From PALSA-894 sp963757565 (lineage in GTDB: Bacteria; Pseudomonadota; Alphaproteobacteria; Rhizobiales; Xanthobacteraceae), in assembly GCA_963757565.1 (NCBI GenBank), contig CAVWSB010000011.1:124001-188000 (forward strand): 64,000 nucleotides of DNA. The letters run 5' to 3'. Below are positions 1 to 10,904 of this stretch, piece by piece. Position 1 is the stretch's first letter; each line of letters begins with the position of its first letter. The translations under genes and the position numbers were made by a program. Under the pieces are notes generated by a model that had not been told where the DNA came from, did not search any database, and saw only the letters and a program-made list of their open reading frames with translations.

Positions 1-378
1 ATGAACTCCCACTTGCGCTCGTTCGCGGCCGCGACGATCTGCGGATAGGCGGCAATGGCCGAGCCGTTGATCGCCAGCGTCGCCGGCACCTTGAAATCGT
101 CGAACACCTTCAGCATGCGCCAGAAGCCGACGCGGTTGCCGTATTCGTGCCAGGCCCAGTTCGGAATGTCGGGCGAGGGCGCGCCGCCGGCCGGCGGCGT
201 CAGCACCGTGCGCGGCATCGGCGCATTGATGTCCCATTCCTCCACATTGACGATGCACCACACCACCATGCGGGCGCCGCCCGGGAGCTTCGAGCTTCTT
301 GCGTCCGGCGATCGGCGAATAGGCGATGCGCTCGGTCGGCAGCATGCCGACGGGCGGGCGTTTGGTGGTGTCGTTCAT
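1..378 (-). CDS. Polysaccharide deacetylase family protein (partial, runs off the left edge)
   Basis: Predicted NodB/PuuE-like carbohydrate or amide hydrolase. Only the N-terminal 125 or so residues lie in the window. The blocks EAPGGARMVVW and NWAWHEYGNRVG match the corresponding blocks LPGGARIVFW and NWSWHEYGMRVG of the next gene, so the two are tandem paralogues. The ATG at 378 overlaps the stop of the upstream copy as ATGA, which fixes the start and implies translational coupling. One extra G near 287, in a CCCGGGCGG context, breaks the frame. The substrate cannot be read from the sequence; relatives include the allantoinase-like PuuE group. Confidence 0.72.
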   Translation of the reverse strand, partial: MNDTTKRPPVGMLPTERIAYSPIAGRKKLEAPGRRPHGGVVHRQCGGMGHQCADAAHGADAAGRRRALARHSELGLARIRQPRRLLAHAEGVRRFQGAGDAGDQRLGHCRLSADRRGRERAQVGVH

Positions 379-1279
379 CCGGCAGCCTTCGTCGTTGCTT
401 TTGTCTGCGCCAGATACCAATCGAGAATCTGTTCGCCGTTCCAGTGCAGCACGCCCTCATGGCGCGCGACATGATCGTAGATTTGTTCGAGATACTTGAT
501 GCGATGCGGCTGGCCCGAGATGTAAGGATGGATCGCGAGCGAGCAGATCTTCGCGCGCTCTGCGCCCTCGGCATACAGCCGGTCGAACTGGTCGATGGTA
601 CGCTTGAGCAGGTAATCGCTCTCGTGATGCTGCACGAGCATCATCGGAATGTCGTTCAGCTCGACCGAATAGGGCAGGGTGACGAGCGGGCCATTGCCGG
701 TGCGGATCACGGTCGGCTCGTCGTCGTACACCCAGTCGCCGATGTATTTGACGCCGGCGGCGGCGAGCAGCTCCGGCGTTTCGTAGGTCTGCGTCAGGCC
801 CGGCCCGAGCCAGCCGACCGGCCGCTTGCCGGTGAACTTTTCCAGAATGCCCATCGAGCGCGCGATCATCGCGGCCTGGTCGGGCTCTTTGTGGATCGGG
901 CCTTGTTCGTAGGAATGGCCCATGAACTCCCAGCCGGCGTCCTTCGCCTCCTGCGCGACGCGCGTGTAGTCCTCGCAGACGCGCGCATTGATCGAGAGCG
1001 TCGGCGCGATGCCGAGGCGCGCGGAACAGGTCGAAGAAGCGCCACACGCCGACGCGCATGCCGTATTCGTGCCAGCTCCAGTTCGGCACGTCCGGCAGCA
1101 TCGGCTGCGCCGGTCGGCGCCGGCAGCACCTGCCGCGCCATCGGCTTGCCGATGTCCCACACTTCGAGGTTCACGATGCTCCAGAACACGATGCGTGCGC
1201 CGCCCGGGAGCTTGAGCGGAGGGCGGTCGACGATGGCGGAATAATCCACGCGCTCGCGCGGGAGGGTTGGAGAGGGCAT
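375..1279 (-). CDS. Polysaccharide deacetylase family protein (PuuE-like), frameshifted
   Basis: Predicted metal-dependent deacetylase or amidohydrolase of about 300 residues. The C-terminal two thirds is clear: WEFMGHSYEQGP, a VGWLGPGLTQTYETPELL block and a final SLAIHPYISGQ block with the conserved His, all typical of PuuE-like deacetylases. The N-terminal part (from MPSPTLPRERVDYS) lies in a second frame and the middle in a third. Single-base insertions near 1097 and 1020 explain both shifts. The stop overlaps the start of the next deacetylase by four bases, so the two are co-transcribed. Fold confident, substrate unknown. Confidence 0.78.
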
Positions 1280-1297
1280 CGGCGTTCCGCGGTACTC

Positions 1298-1326
1298 GTC
1301 ATGCCCCGCGAAAGCGGGGCATCCAG
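1298..1326. repeat. Short palindromic intergenic repeat
   Basis: A GTC-ATGCCCCGC-GAAA-GCGGGGCAT-CCAG hairpin with a 9-bp perfect stem and GAAA loop, between divergent genes. The same core (GTCATGCCCGCG, then GGCATCCAG) recurs near 50899 and 52198, so it is the short member of a dispersed REP-like family. Confidence 0.6.
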
Positions 1327-1387
1327 TAAACTCCGATTGCGGCGATCGTAACGCTATATGTCGCGCGCTTTCGCGAGGAGACATCGA

Positions 1388-2579
1388 TTGCGCATCCTGA
1401 TCGCTCGGCGCCGGCATCGGCGGGACTGACGGCCGCGCTCGCGTTGCTGCGAGACGGCCACGACGTCGAGGTCTACGAGCAGGCTCCGCAACTCGCCGAG
1501 CTTGGCGCGGGCGTGCAGATTTCGGCCAACGGCGCGCGCGTGCTGTTCGCGCTCGGGCTTGAGGACGCGCTGCGCCAGCGTGTGGTCCGTGCCGGCCGGC
1601 AAGGAAATCCGGCTCTGGAACACGCGGCGAGACCTGGAAGCTGTTCGACCTCGGCGCGGAGTCGGTCGCGCGCTACGGCGCGCCGTATTTCATGATCCAT
1701 CGCGCCGACCTGCATCGCGTGCTGATCGATGCGGTGCGCGACGCAAATCCGGACGCGATCCGGCTCGAATGCGCGCGTGTGCCAGCTTTGAGGATGACGG
1801 GACACACGTCACGCTTAGCCTCGCGAACGGCGAACGCGTGACCGGCGACGCGCTGATCGGCGCCGACGGCGTGCATTCGCGCATCCGCAACAAGCTTGTC
1901 GGCGACGACCGGCCGCGAATTCACCGGCTGCATGGCGTGGCGCGGGCTGGTGCCGGCGAGAACGGCTGCCGGCGCACATGCGCCGCAATGTCGGGATCAA
2001 CTGGGTCGGCCCCGGCGGCCACGTCATCAACTATTTTCTGCGCCGCGGCGAGATCTTCAACTTCGTCGGCATCGTGGAGCGCGACTGGCGTATCGAATCC
2101 TGGATCGTGCAGGGCACGCGCGAGGAATGCGCCGCCGATTTCAGCGGCTGGCATGACGACATCCATGCGATCATCCGCAACATCGAGACGCCGTACAAAT
2201 GGGCGCTGCTCGGTCGCGACGCCGCTCGATCACTTCTCGCGCGGACGCGTCACGCTAATCGGCGATGCCGCGCATCCGACGCTGCCGATGCTGGCGCAGG
2301 GCGCCAACATGGCGATCGAGGACGGCATGGTGCTGGCGCGCTGCCTCGCGGCTTATGGCGAAGTCGGAGACCGCACTCGCGCGGTACGACGACGCGCGCG
2401 TCGAGCGGACCAGCAAGCTGGTGCGCGGCGCGAATGATATGGCGAAGCGTTTTCACAATCCGGCGCTCGCGGACGCGGCGGGCGCGAAGGCTTATGTCGA
2501 TGCGCAGTGGAGCGAGGAGACTGTGAAGCAGCGCTATGACTGGATTTTCCAATACGACGCGACCAGCGTGGCGATCTGA
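1388..2579 (+). CDS. FAD-dependent aromatic-type monooxygenase, frameshifted
   Basis: Group A flavoprotein monooxygenase resembling salicylate 1-hydroxylase and 3-hydroxybenzoate 6-hydroxylase. The N-terminal Rossmann GAGIGGLTAA is split by two insertions close to the start. LAELGAGVQISANGARVL, the middle DG motif (ALIGADGVHSRIRNKL) and the C-terminal FAD motif GDAAHPTLPMLAQGAN are all present. About nine +1 shifts scatter the protein over three frames; restored length is about 395 residues, normal for the family. I chose TTG at 1388 because GAGGAG lies seven bases upstream and the restored protein then begins MRILIAGAG. The stop abuts the start of the next gene. The substrate is inferred only as a hydroxylated aromatic acid. 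Confidence 0.72.
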
Positions 2580-4902
2580 ATGACGCAACGCGCCGGCAAC
2601 TCCTGCTCCATCATCGCGATCTTTGCGCTCGCATTCCTCGTGCCGGCTTGGCCGTGGCTCTCGGGCGCCGTCACGGTGCCTTACGACGCGAAGTCGACCT
2701 TCCTGCCGCCGGTCGAGTTCATGGCGCATGCCTTCGCGAGCGGGCGAGTCGCCGTTCTGGATGCCGAACGTCTATCGCGGGCTGGCCGAACATCGCCGAC
2801 CCGCAGTCGATGCTGGCCTCGCCGCTGCATGTGCTGCTCGCGCTTGTCAGCGCCGCGCCGGGATTTCGCGCCAATCGACGCCGTGACATTCGCGTATCTG
2901 TTCCTCGGCGGGCTCGGGATCATCCTGTATTTCCGCGACCGCGGCTGGCATGCGGCCGGCGCGCTGGTTGCGGCGCTCGCCTTCGCGTTCGGCGGCGCCG
3001 CGAGCGCGCGGCTGCAGCACACCGGCCAGGTCATCAGCCTCGCGTATCTGCCGATCGCGCTGTGGCTGCCTGTCGCGCGCGCTCGATCGCGCATCCGTGG
3101 CGCTAGGGTGCGCTCGCCGGCGTCGCGGGTGCGCTGATCGTGCTCGGACGCGATCAGGTCGCGCTGCTGGAAGTCTATCTGCTGGCCGGATTTGTGCTGG
3201 CGCACTGGTGCGGCACGGGCTGGCGCGGCGCGTGCGCGCAGCGTCGAAGCCGCTGATCGCGGGCGGCATTGTCGGCGCGCTCATCATCGCGCTGCCGGTT
3301 TTTCTCACCGAACTGCTCGCGACCGACTCGAACCGCCCGGAGTTCTGCCTTCGTCGAAGCCGGACGCGGCTCGCTGCATCCGACGCACTGCTCTCGCTCG
3401 GTATTCGCCGACCTGTTCGGCGCGATGGACCCGAAGGTCGATTTCTGGGGCGCGGGAGGCTTCGCCTGGAACGAGCGCTTCGGCATGGCCGACCTATTTC
3501 TCGCGCAGAACATGAGCCTGCTTTATTCCGGCGCGCTCGCGCCGGTGATGCTGGTGCTCGGCGTGACGCGCGGGTGGCTTTGGTCGCGCGAGATCCGCTT
3601 CTTCGCGATCGCGGCGTTGTTCACCGCGTTCTACACGTTCGGGTGGTACACGCCGGTCGTTCCGAGCGATGTACGAGTTGATGCCCGGCGTGAAACTGTT
3701 TCGCCGCCCGGCTGACGCGACCTTCGTGTTCGGCGCGGTGGTCGCGATCATGGCGGGCTATGTGCGTGCATCGCTGGCTCATCGAGTCCGCGCGCAAGTT
3801 GGCTTCAGCGCAGCATCGAGGCTGCCATCGCGGCCTTCGTCATCGCATTCGCGATCTGGCTTGCGGTCACCACTGTCGGGATCGGCCCGGCCGTGAAGCC
3901 GATGATCAGCGGCGCTATCTGCGTTGTCATCGCAGTCGTCGTGCTGTTCTGTTTCGCGCCGGCTCGCGCTCCGGCGCGCCGGTGACCGCGATGCTGCTGC
4001 TCGTCGTCGTTCACGACGGCCGATCTCGCCTGGAACAACGCGCCGCACGAATCCACGGGCGTGCCGCCGCGCGATGTACGACGCGCTGCGCCCCGACACG
4101 CAAAACGAAACCGTCGCGCTGATCCGGCAGCGCCTCGACACGCAAGCAGCCGAACCATCGCGACCGCGTCGAGGTGATCGGCGTCGGCTACCATTGGCCG
4201 AACATCTGCGTGATCCAGGGCTGCGAGCATGTGTTCGGGCACAATCCGCTGCGGCTGAAATGGTTCTATGACGCGACCCACGCCGAGGACACGGTCGCGG
4301 CGCCGGGCCAGCGCGTGTTCTCGCCGCTCTATCCCGCGCTATCGCTCGGTGTTCGCGGACTTGCTCGGCGTACGGATCATCGCGACCGGCGTGCCGGTCG
4401 AGCAGATCGACAAGAAATTCCAGCCCGGCGACCTGAATTTCGTCGCACGCACCAAGGACGCCTATGTCTACGAGAATCCGCGCGCGCTGCCGCGCGTGAT
4501 GATGGTCGGTGACTGGACGCTTGCGGAATTCGACGATCTCATCGCGAACGGTTGGCCCGCGGATGTCGATCCGACGAAGACCGTGCTGTTGGAAGCGGCG
4601 CCACATGCCGCGCCGCTCGGCGATGTTCGAGTCCGCCGGCACCGCGCGGCTTGTTCGTTACGCCAACACCGAAATCGTGGTCGAAGTCGACTACGCCGTC
4701 CGGCGGAATTGCTCGCTGCTCAACGATGTCTGGCATCCGTGGTGGCGCGCGAGCGATCGACGGCGTCGAAGCCGACATCTTGCGCGCAAATGTGATTTTC
4801 CGCGCCGTGCAGGTGCCGCCGGGAAAATTCACCGTGCGCTTCACCTTCGAGCCGTTGCACGGGGCGTGGAAGGAATTGCGCGCAAAGCTGCGCGGCGGCT
4901 AG
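2580..4902 (+). CDS. YfhO-like multispanning membrane protein (GT-C type), frameshifted
   Basis: Large polytopic inner-membrane protein of about 770 residues once roughly ten insertions are removed. Many hydrophobic spans are visible, for example IIAIFALAFLVPAWPWL near the N-terminus, TFAYLFLGGLGIILYF and LIAGGIVGALIIALPVF. The soluble C-terminus carries the YfhO ending DGVEADILRANVIFRAVQV followed by PPGKFTVRFTFEP. YfhO proteins are GT-C-like and are linked to transfer of sugars to cell-envelope polymers; that role is inferred here. It starts one base after the preceding stop. It converges on the next gene, and the two stop codons share a CTAG palindrome. Confidence 0.65.
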
Positions 4903-5833
4903 CGCGCAAAATCCCGAAACACCATGTCGGGCGCGCTGGTGTTGTGGCGCGAGGGCACGAGGCGCCCGGCCCAGATTTCCAGCGCGCTCGCGCGCTTGAA
5001 ATCCATGATGCCGCTGCGCTGCCAGCTTGGCGCGTCCTTGGTGCGCCAGCCGAGCTGCGCCACGTCGTTGTTGATCTCGGTGACGAACATCGAGCGCAGC
5101 GCCGCGAACGGCATGTCGCCGCCGACAGGCGGGTCGAGCGTCACGTCGAGCACCTGCCGCTCGGTATCGAGCTTCTGCACGCGCAGCGTCGCGCTGCCAC
5201 CGCGCGCGAATGTCGAGGCGAAAGGTCTTCGTCTCCGGCTCGAACACGATCTCGCGGATCGCCGACAAGCGGGCGCTGCTCGAACTCGATCGGTCCGATC
5301 ATGAACGAGGAGCCATAGGCGCTCCAGCTTGCAGGTTCTCCGGCGGCAGCGGGCGCGCGCGCCAGTAACCATCCTGCGGATAGAGTACCAGCACTTCCTC
5401 GGCGCGGTCGTGCGCGCGCACCCAGAGCTGCAACAGTTGCACGCCGCTCTCGACGCGGTCGCCGACTCGCACCGGCACCATGTTCTTGCGCCAGAAGTTC
5501 GGGATCGTGATGCCGACAAGCTGCAGGTCGGGCGTTTCGAAAATCGTGATGCGGCTTCGGCTTCTCGGTGATGACCGGCGCGGCCGCGAGGTCCGGGCAG
5601 TTGTTCAGGTCGAAGTCGGAGCGGTCGGCTGTGAGCGTGCCGATGTAATTCGGGATGCACTGCCTCGATGGTGAAGCGCCGCACGTCGGCGAGATCAGCT
5701 TGAGATAGACGTTGTCCTTCTCGGCGCACAGGATCGGCTCGCTCGCGTTCTGCACGTCGACCGCGAGGTCGTCGGCGGCGTAGGCGGCCGTTGCGAACAC
5801 GAGCGCGAGTGCAATCAGACTAGCGCGCCGCAT
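4899..5833 (-). CDS. Secreted protein of unknown function
   Basis: About 310 residues after correction. It begins with a clear Sec signal peptide (MRRASLIALALVFATAAYA, then ADDLAV), so it should be periplasmic. Later segments (VGDRVESGVQLLQLWV, FEPETKTFRLDIRARG, QKLDTERQVLDVTLDPP, MFVTEINNDVAQLGWRTKD) look like beta-rich domains. I recognise no family. Several frameshifts are present between 5130 and 5690. It is the last gene of the opgH operon: its start overlaps the FkbM methyltransferase by 14 bases, which hints at a role in glucan or envelope modification. That link is contextual only. Confidence 0.6.
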
Positions 5834-6567
5834 ACACATCCCCGGAATTCGCCTCCATCGGCAGCGCGTCGAGCCAGCGCCGATGGCGTCCGCGCTCTGC
5901 CACGCATCGTGCACCAGCGTCTGGCTCTCGCCCAGCGCCGCATTGTAGCGCGTGTAACCAAGCGCGGCGCAACGCGCGATGCAGGCGTGCGCAACGTCGC
6001 GCTGGATCGTGGTAAATTCGAACGACAGCGCGGCGACCGGCTGCGTCAGTCCGGCGAGCGCCTCGGCTTCGAAGCCTTCGACATCGATCTTGATGAATGC
6101 CGGCGTGCCGTGCCGCGCGATCAGCGCGTCAAGCGTGGTCACGCCTTACCTTGATGGTCTTGTCCCAGCTCTGGCCTTCCCAGCCGGGCGCGCCTTCGCG
6201 AAGCCTTCACGAAATCGCGCGACGCGGTCGAGACGGTCGGGTTGTCGACGTTGATCTTAGCTCGATCTCGCCTGCTTCGGCGCGCCGACCGCGACCGGCT
6301 CGATCGTCACCATGCCGTCGCTGCCGTAAATCGGCCGCAGCATCGTGCACCAGCGACGGATTGGGCTCGCAGGCGACGACCCGCGCGCCGAGCCGCCGGA
6401 ATGCCGCGATCCGGTCGCCGACGTGCGAGCCGATATCGAAAACAAGCGCACCCGCCTTCACGAAGCGCGCATAGAGCGCGTCCATCGCGGCAGTGTCGCG
6501 CTGTTCGTCGTAGTAGATGCGCAGCGAGCGTATCGATGCCGCGTCGCGTGCGTTCGTCCTCGGACAT
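5820..6567 (-). CDS. FkbM-family SAM-dependent methyltransferase, frameshifted
   Basis: Predicted O-methyltransferase of about 245 residues. The SAM-binding motif VFDIGSHVGDRIAAFRRLG is followed by the acidic VACEPNPSL strand, and the FkbM signature FIKIDVEGFEAEALAGL lies near residue 170. The start is set at 6567 (MSEDERTRRGID): removing one C from the preceding CCC run turns the junction into TGATG, ending opgH exactly there. Insertions near 6518, 6360, 6150 and 5878 split the frame. Position directly behind opgH suggests that it methylates glucan substituents or another envelope glycan, which is inference. Confidence 0.75.
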
Positions 6568-8347
6568 CAGGGTGCCCGTGCGCGCCGCGGCCTCGATCGC
6601 CGGCAGCCTGAGCGCGCGCAGTGCAGCAGGCGGCGCGTTCTCTTCCGGCAGTGCGCCGATGCCGGCGCGCATCAGCATCGCGGCCGACCGAAGGCCACGA
6701 CGTGATGACGGCAAGCGGAATCGCGAGCGCGGGCCCGGCCGCGATGAACAGCGCGTAGGGGATGGCGGCCGGCACCGTCGCAGCGAGCAGAAGGATGCAG
6801 AACCAGCCGATCAGCGTATGCGGCCAGAGCTGCCTTGCGGCATCGCTCCACGGCACGGCGTGATCGTCGCGCGCCTGACCGCCCCAGCCGAGGCGCTTGC
6901 CGAGCACGAGGCCGGCGAGAAACATCGTGTGGCCGACCCACATGATCGGCGAGAGCATCAGGAAGAAGATCGTTTCGGCGATCGTGCTGAGCGATGAATC
7001 GCGCCGCGCCGCCGAACGAGCGCCGCAGGGCAGGCCGCGAGACCACGTCGATCACCGTGGCGATCTTCGGCGCGAACCACATGATCAGCGTGATGATGAA
7101 CAGCGCCATGCCGGCATCCGGCCGGATGAAGTTCGCCGCGCCTTGCGTGGCGACCGCGATGCGTGCCGAGCACCAGCAGCCCGATCCAGGCGGGGCTCCC
7201 GAGGAACATCAGCATCGCGAACGCGATCTGGTAGCGGCTGACCGGGCGCAGCCCCGGCATCACGAGATACGGCCAGTACTGCATGTTGCCCTGCGCCCAG
7301 CGCAGGTCGCGGCGGATGAATTCGAGCAGCGTCGGCGGGTTCTCCTCCCAGCTCGCGCCTTCCTCGGGCAGCACGCGCACTTCGAAGCCGGCGCGCCGCA
7401 TCAGCACCGCCTCGATCTGGTCGTGGCAGAGGATATGCGTGCCGTCCGGGCGCGGCGGGATGTGGCAATGCGCGATGAACGGCGCGAGGCGCATGCACCG
7501 CGTTGTGGCCCCAGTACGGACCGCAGTCGCCCTGCCACCACGCGCTGCCGAGCGTGTAGGAGCGCATGCCGAGCCGCATGCCGAACTGGAAGATGCGCGC
7601 GAACGCGCTGGTCGATGGCATGCCGACGACGAGACTTTGCAGAATTCCAAGCTTCGGCTCGACCTGCATGATGCGCACCATGCGCAGGATCGAGTCCGCG
7701 GTCTGGAATGAAGTCTGCGTCGAGTGTGACGGCGAGTTCGTAGTCGGCGCCCCAGCGCGTGCAGAAGTCGAAAACGTTGCCGGCCTTGAAGCCGGTGTTG
7801 TCGGTGCGCCGCCGGTAGGTGAGTTCGAGGCGGCCCTCCCATTTCGCCTTCAGCGCAGCGAAGCGGGGCTCCTCGATCGCGGCGATCTCCGGATAGTTGG
7901 TGTCGCTCAGGATGAAGACATGGAATTGAGCCGCCGCGTCGGAGGCCGCGATGACCTTCCATCATCGGCTCGATGTTGCGGATGACGCGCTCGGTGTCCT
8001 CGTTGCGCACGCACCACAGGATCGCGGTCTTGGCCGTGATCGGCTCGTGCACCGGTGACGCGCGCCGACACCGGCGTCACGGCTGCGACCGGATCGGCCG
8101 AGCGCATGATGAACAGCCCGATGGTGGCGTTCCAGAAGCCGATCACCGACCACGGCAGCGTGACGGCGAACAGCACCACCAGCATGAGGTCGAGCGCCGC
8201 GAAGCCGCCGGCCGACAGCGCGAACGACAACAGCCAGATCAGCCCGACCATCGAGGCGAGCACGATGGCGGTGAAGAAAACGCGGCGCGCCGTCAGCGGG
8301 TCGGCGGGCGGCGCGGCGGCGTATCGGGAAGCGTGTCGGTCGGTCAT
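6566..8347 (-). CDS. opgH: Glucans biosynthesis glucosyltransferase H (OpgH/MdoH), frameshifted
   Basis: Inner-membrane GT2 processive glucosyltransferase that builds osmoregulated periplasmic glucan from UDP-glucose. Visible features are N-terminal spans (VFFTAIVLASMVGLIWLLSF), AILWCVRNEDTERVIRNIEP opening the catalytic domain, the LDADF acceptor Asp motif near 7720, the RRDLRWAQGNMQYW block (the QxxRW-like region), and C-terminal spans such as HTLIGWFCILLLAATVPAAI. Restored length is about 590 residues. The start at 8347 (MTDRHASRY) is the only good ATG before the first span. About six insertions split it. No opgG is present in the window. It heads the three-gene minus operon. Confidence 0.85.
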
Positions 8348-8405
8348 GGGTGCTTTTTCGGGCCGCGCAGGATATAGCGGGCGGCGGTTTCGGGGTCCAA
8401 TCGGG

Positions 8406-9431
8406 ATGGCGACGTCAGAACAGGCGCAGGCGCTCTGGTATGTCGGCTCCGGGGAAGGCAGAAATCCGCGCCGAACCTCTCCCGCCGCTGGCTCCCGGAC
8501 GAGGCACGCGTGCGCGCCGTCGCGAGTGCGCTCAGCCGCGGGACCGAGCGGCTGGTCTTTTCGGGGGCGTGCCGGAGAGCGAGTTCGAGCGCATGCGCGC
8601 GCCATTCATGGACGGGTGCATTTCCTTTTCCCGTTAAATATGGCTACGCGATGGTGGGCGCGCGTCGAAGACGGTCCGGCGGAGCTGAAAGGCCGCCTCG
8701 TGTTTTGCGCTTTATCCGCACCAGACCGCGTTTAACCTTGCGGCTGAAAATGTTGTGCCGTTGCCGGACGGCTGCCGCCCGAGCGCGCCGATCGCTCGCC
8801 GCCAACATGGAGACGGCGCTCAACGCCACTTGGGACGGCGCAGCCGAGCATGGCCGAGCCGCATCGCGGTGGTCGGGGCGGGCGTGCTCGGGCTGCTGGT
8901 GGCGCGGCTGTGCGCGCAAGCTCCGGCGCGGACGGTGACGGTGGTCGACATCGAGCCGTCGCGCGCCGCGGTGGTGCGCAAGCTCGGCGCCGCGCTTTGC
9001 GGCGCCCGATGCGGCGCCGACCGGACTGCGACCTCGTGATCCACACCAGCGCGTCGGAGGCGGGGCTCGCGACCGCGCTGCGGCTTGCGGCATTCGAAGC
9101 GACCGTGCTGGAGCTCTCCTGGTACGGCGCCGAGCGACGTCAAGGTGCCGCTCGGCGGCGCATTCCATTGCGCAGCGCCTCAAGCTCGTGTCGAGCCAGG
9201 TCGGCCATGTCGCGCCATCGCATCGCGCGACCTGGACGTATCGCCGCCGGCTGGAGGAAGCGCTTCGACCTCCTTGACGATCCCGTGCTCGGATGCGCTG
9301 CTTGCGCCGCCGGTCGCGTTCGCGGACCTGCCCGGCGCGCTTGCCCGACATTCTCAATCCCGCGAGCGGCGTGCTCTGCCAGCTCATCCGTTATCCGGCG
9401 GTCCGGCCGCATACCAAGGAGGTTGTCGTGA
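8406..9431 (+). CDS. MDR-superfamily dehydrogenase without the usual zinc motif, frameshifted
   Basis: Medium-chain dehydrogenase/reductase fold of about 335 residues after correction. The N-terminal GroES-like half contains ALSRGTERLVFSG and FPVKYGYAMVGRVEDGP; the nucleotide half has the Rossmann motif IAVVGAGVLGLLVARLCAQ followed by VTVVDIEPSRAAVVRKLG. The GHE zinc-ligand motif of alcohol dehydrogenases is replaced by KYGYAMVG, as in BchC-like branches, so catalysis need not use zinc. Its stop overlaps the GTG of the next gene (GTGA). It is the first gene of a coupled four-gene unit (dehydrogenase, PTPS-like, glycosyltransferase, methyltransferase). Confidence 0.7.
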
Positions 9432-9838
9432 GAACGCTACGCCGTCGAAGTTTCCGACCACATCATGATCGCCCATTCGTTCAAGGGCGAGGTCTTCGGC
9501 CCCGCGCAGGCGCTGCACGGCGCGACCTTCACGGTCGCGGTCGCCTTCATGGCGGAAAAGCTCGACGCCAACGGCATCGTGGTCGACATCGGCTGCGCCA
9601 TCGACGTGCTCAAGGCGACGCTGAAGCCGATCAACTACAAGAACCTCGACGACGATCCCGGAATTCAAGGGCGTCAACACGACGACCGAATGGCTGACCC
9701 GATGGGTGTTCGACCAATTCGCCGCCGCCGTGAAGGCCGACAAGCTCGGGCGCACGCCGAAGGAAATCTCGGCGCTGCGCGTCACCGTCGGCGAAGTCGC
9801 CGAACGCGCGCGCCTGGTACGAGGCGCCCTTGTGGTGA
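9428..9838 (+). CDS. 6-pyruvoyl-tetrahydropterin synthase/QueD-family protein, atypical
   Basis: Small PTPS-fold protein of about 136 residues, which in this family acts on dihydroneopterin triphosphate. Recognisable blocks are DHIMIAHSFKG (first zinc His), LHGATFTVAVAF, LDANGIVVDIG and NYKNLDDDPEFKG followed by NTTTEWLT. The canonical HGH pair is HGA here, and the upstream catalytic Cys position is occupied by the GPAQA stretch, so metal binding and chemistry are probably altered. The GTG start is fixed by a perfect AAGGAGG five bases upstream and by overlap with the preceding stop. Insertions occur near 9437, 9660 and 9815. The stop overlaps the glycosyltransferase start. Confidence 0.75.
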
Positions 9839-10904
9839 AAGGCGATTTCGTCTTCGCGGTGCCGGGCAGATCTCGATACGCCGACCGGCGGCTATGCGTA
9901 CGACAAGCGCATGATCGCCGAACTGCGCGAGCTCGGTTGGCGGCCGGAGGTGCTGAACATCGGCGAGGGATTTCCGCGACCCGACCGCGCTGACGCGACA
10001 GCCGGTGCCGCCGCGCATCTTGCCGATGTGCCGAAGGGGCGGCCGATCGTGATCGACGGGCTCGCGTTCGGCGTGTTGCCGGAGGCGGCCGAGACGTTGC
10101 GCGAGACGCATCCGCTGATCGCGCTGGTGCATCATCCGCTCGCGCTGGAGACCGGCGTAGCGCCGGACGAGGCCGAGCAGCTGCGCGAAAGCGAGCGCGC
10201 GGCGCTAGCGTGCACGCGCGCCGTGGTGGTGAACAGCCCGGCGACCGCGCGCACGCTCGTGCCGACTACGACGTTCCGGCGGACCGCATCACCGTCGCGC
10301 CGCCGGGCACGGATCGTCCCGCTGCGCGGTGCGGCGAAAAGGCACATCGACTGCGGTCGAGTTGCTCGCCGTCGGCGCGCGTGGTGCCGCGCAAGGGCTA
10401 CGACGTGTTGATCGCAGCGCTCGCCGGGCTCGTCGACTTGCCCTGGCGCCTGACCATCGTGGGCGATGCGCCGCGATCCCGCGACTGCCGGCGCGACTTC
10501 AACGCCGACGATCGCGCAGCACAAGCTCGGGCCCCGGATCACATTCTAGGGCGCGGTCACGGCTGCAACGGCTCGCCGCGCTTTACGCCGCCGTCCGACC
10601 TGTTCGTGCTCGCCTCGCGCTATGAGGGCTTCGGCATGGCCTATGCGGAAGCGATCGCGCACGGCCTGCCGGTGATCGGCACGACTGCCGGTGCGATCCC
10701 CGATACGGTCCCGGCCTCGGCCGGCATTCTGGTGCCGCCGGGCGATGCCGCCGGCGCTGGCCGCGGCCCTTCGCCGCCTGATCGAAAATACCCGATGAAC
10801 GCGACGCGGCTCGCGGCTGGGCGCGCGCGCTGCGGCGGACAAGCCTGCCAACCTGGCGCGGATCGGCCGAGCGGTTCTCGGACGCGATCGAGAGGGTCGT
10901 ATGA
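9835..10904 (+). CDS. Glycosyltransferase family 4 protein, frameshifted
   Basis: GT-B fold, retaining glycosyltransferase of about 350 residues. PTGGYAYDKRMIAELRELGW is the usual N-terminal acceptor-side block. VVPRKGYDVLIAALA opens the C-terminal domain, and YEGFGMAYAEAIAHGLPVIG contains the E-x7-E motif that contacts the nucleotide sugar. The GTG start at 9835 overlaps the previous stop as GTGA; the stop overlaps the next ATG as ATGA. About seven insertions are present. Because it sits between a pterin-synthase-like protein and a methyltransferase, the acceptor may be a pterin or related heterocycle rather than an envelope glycan. That is inference. Confidence 0.75.
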
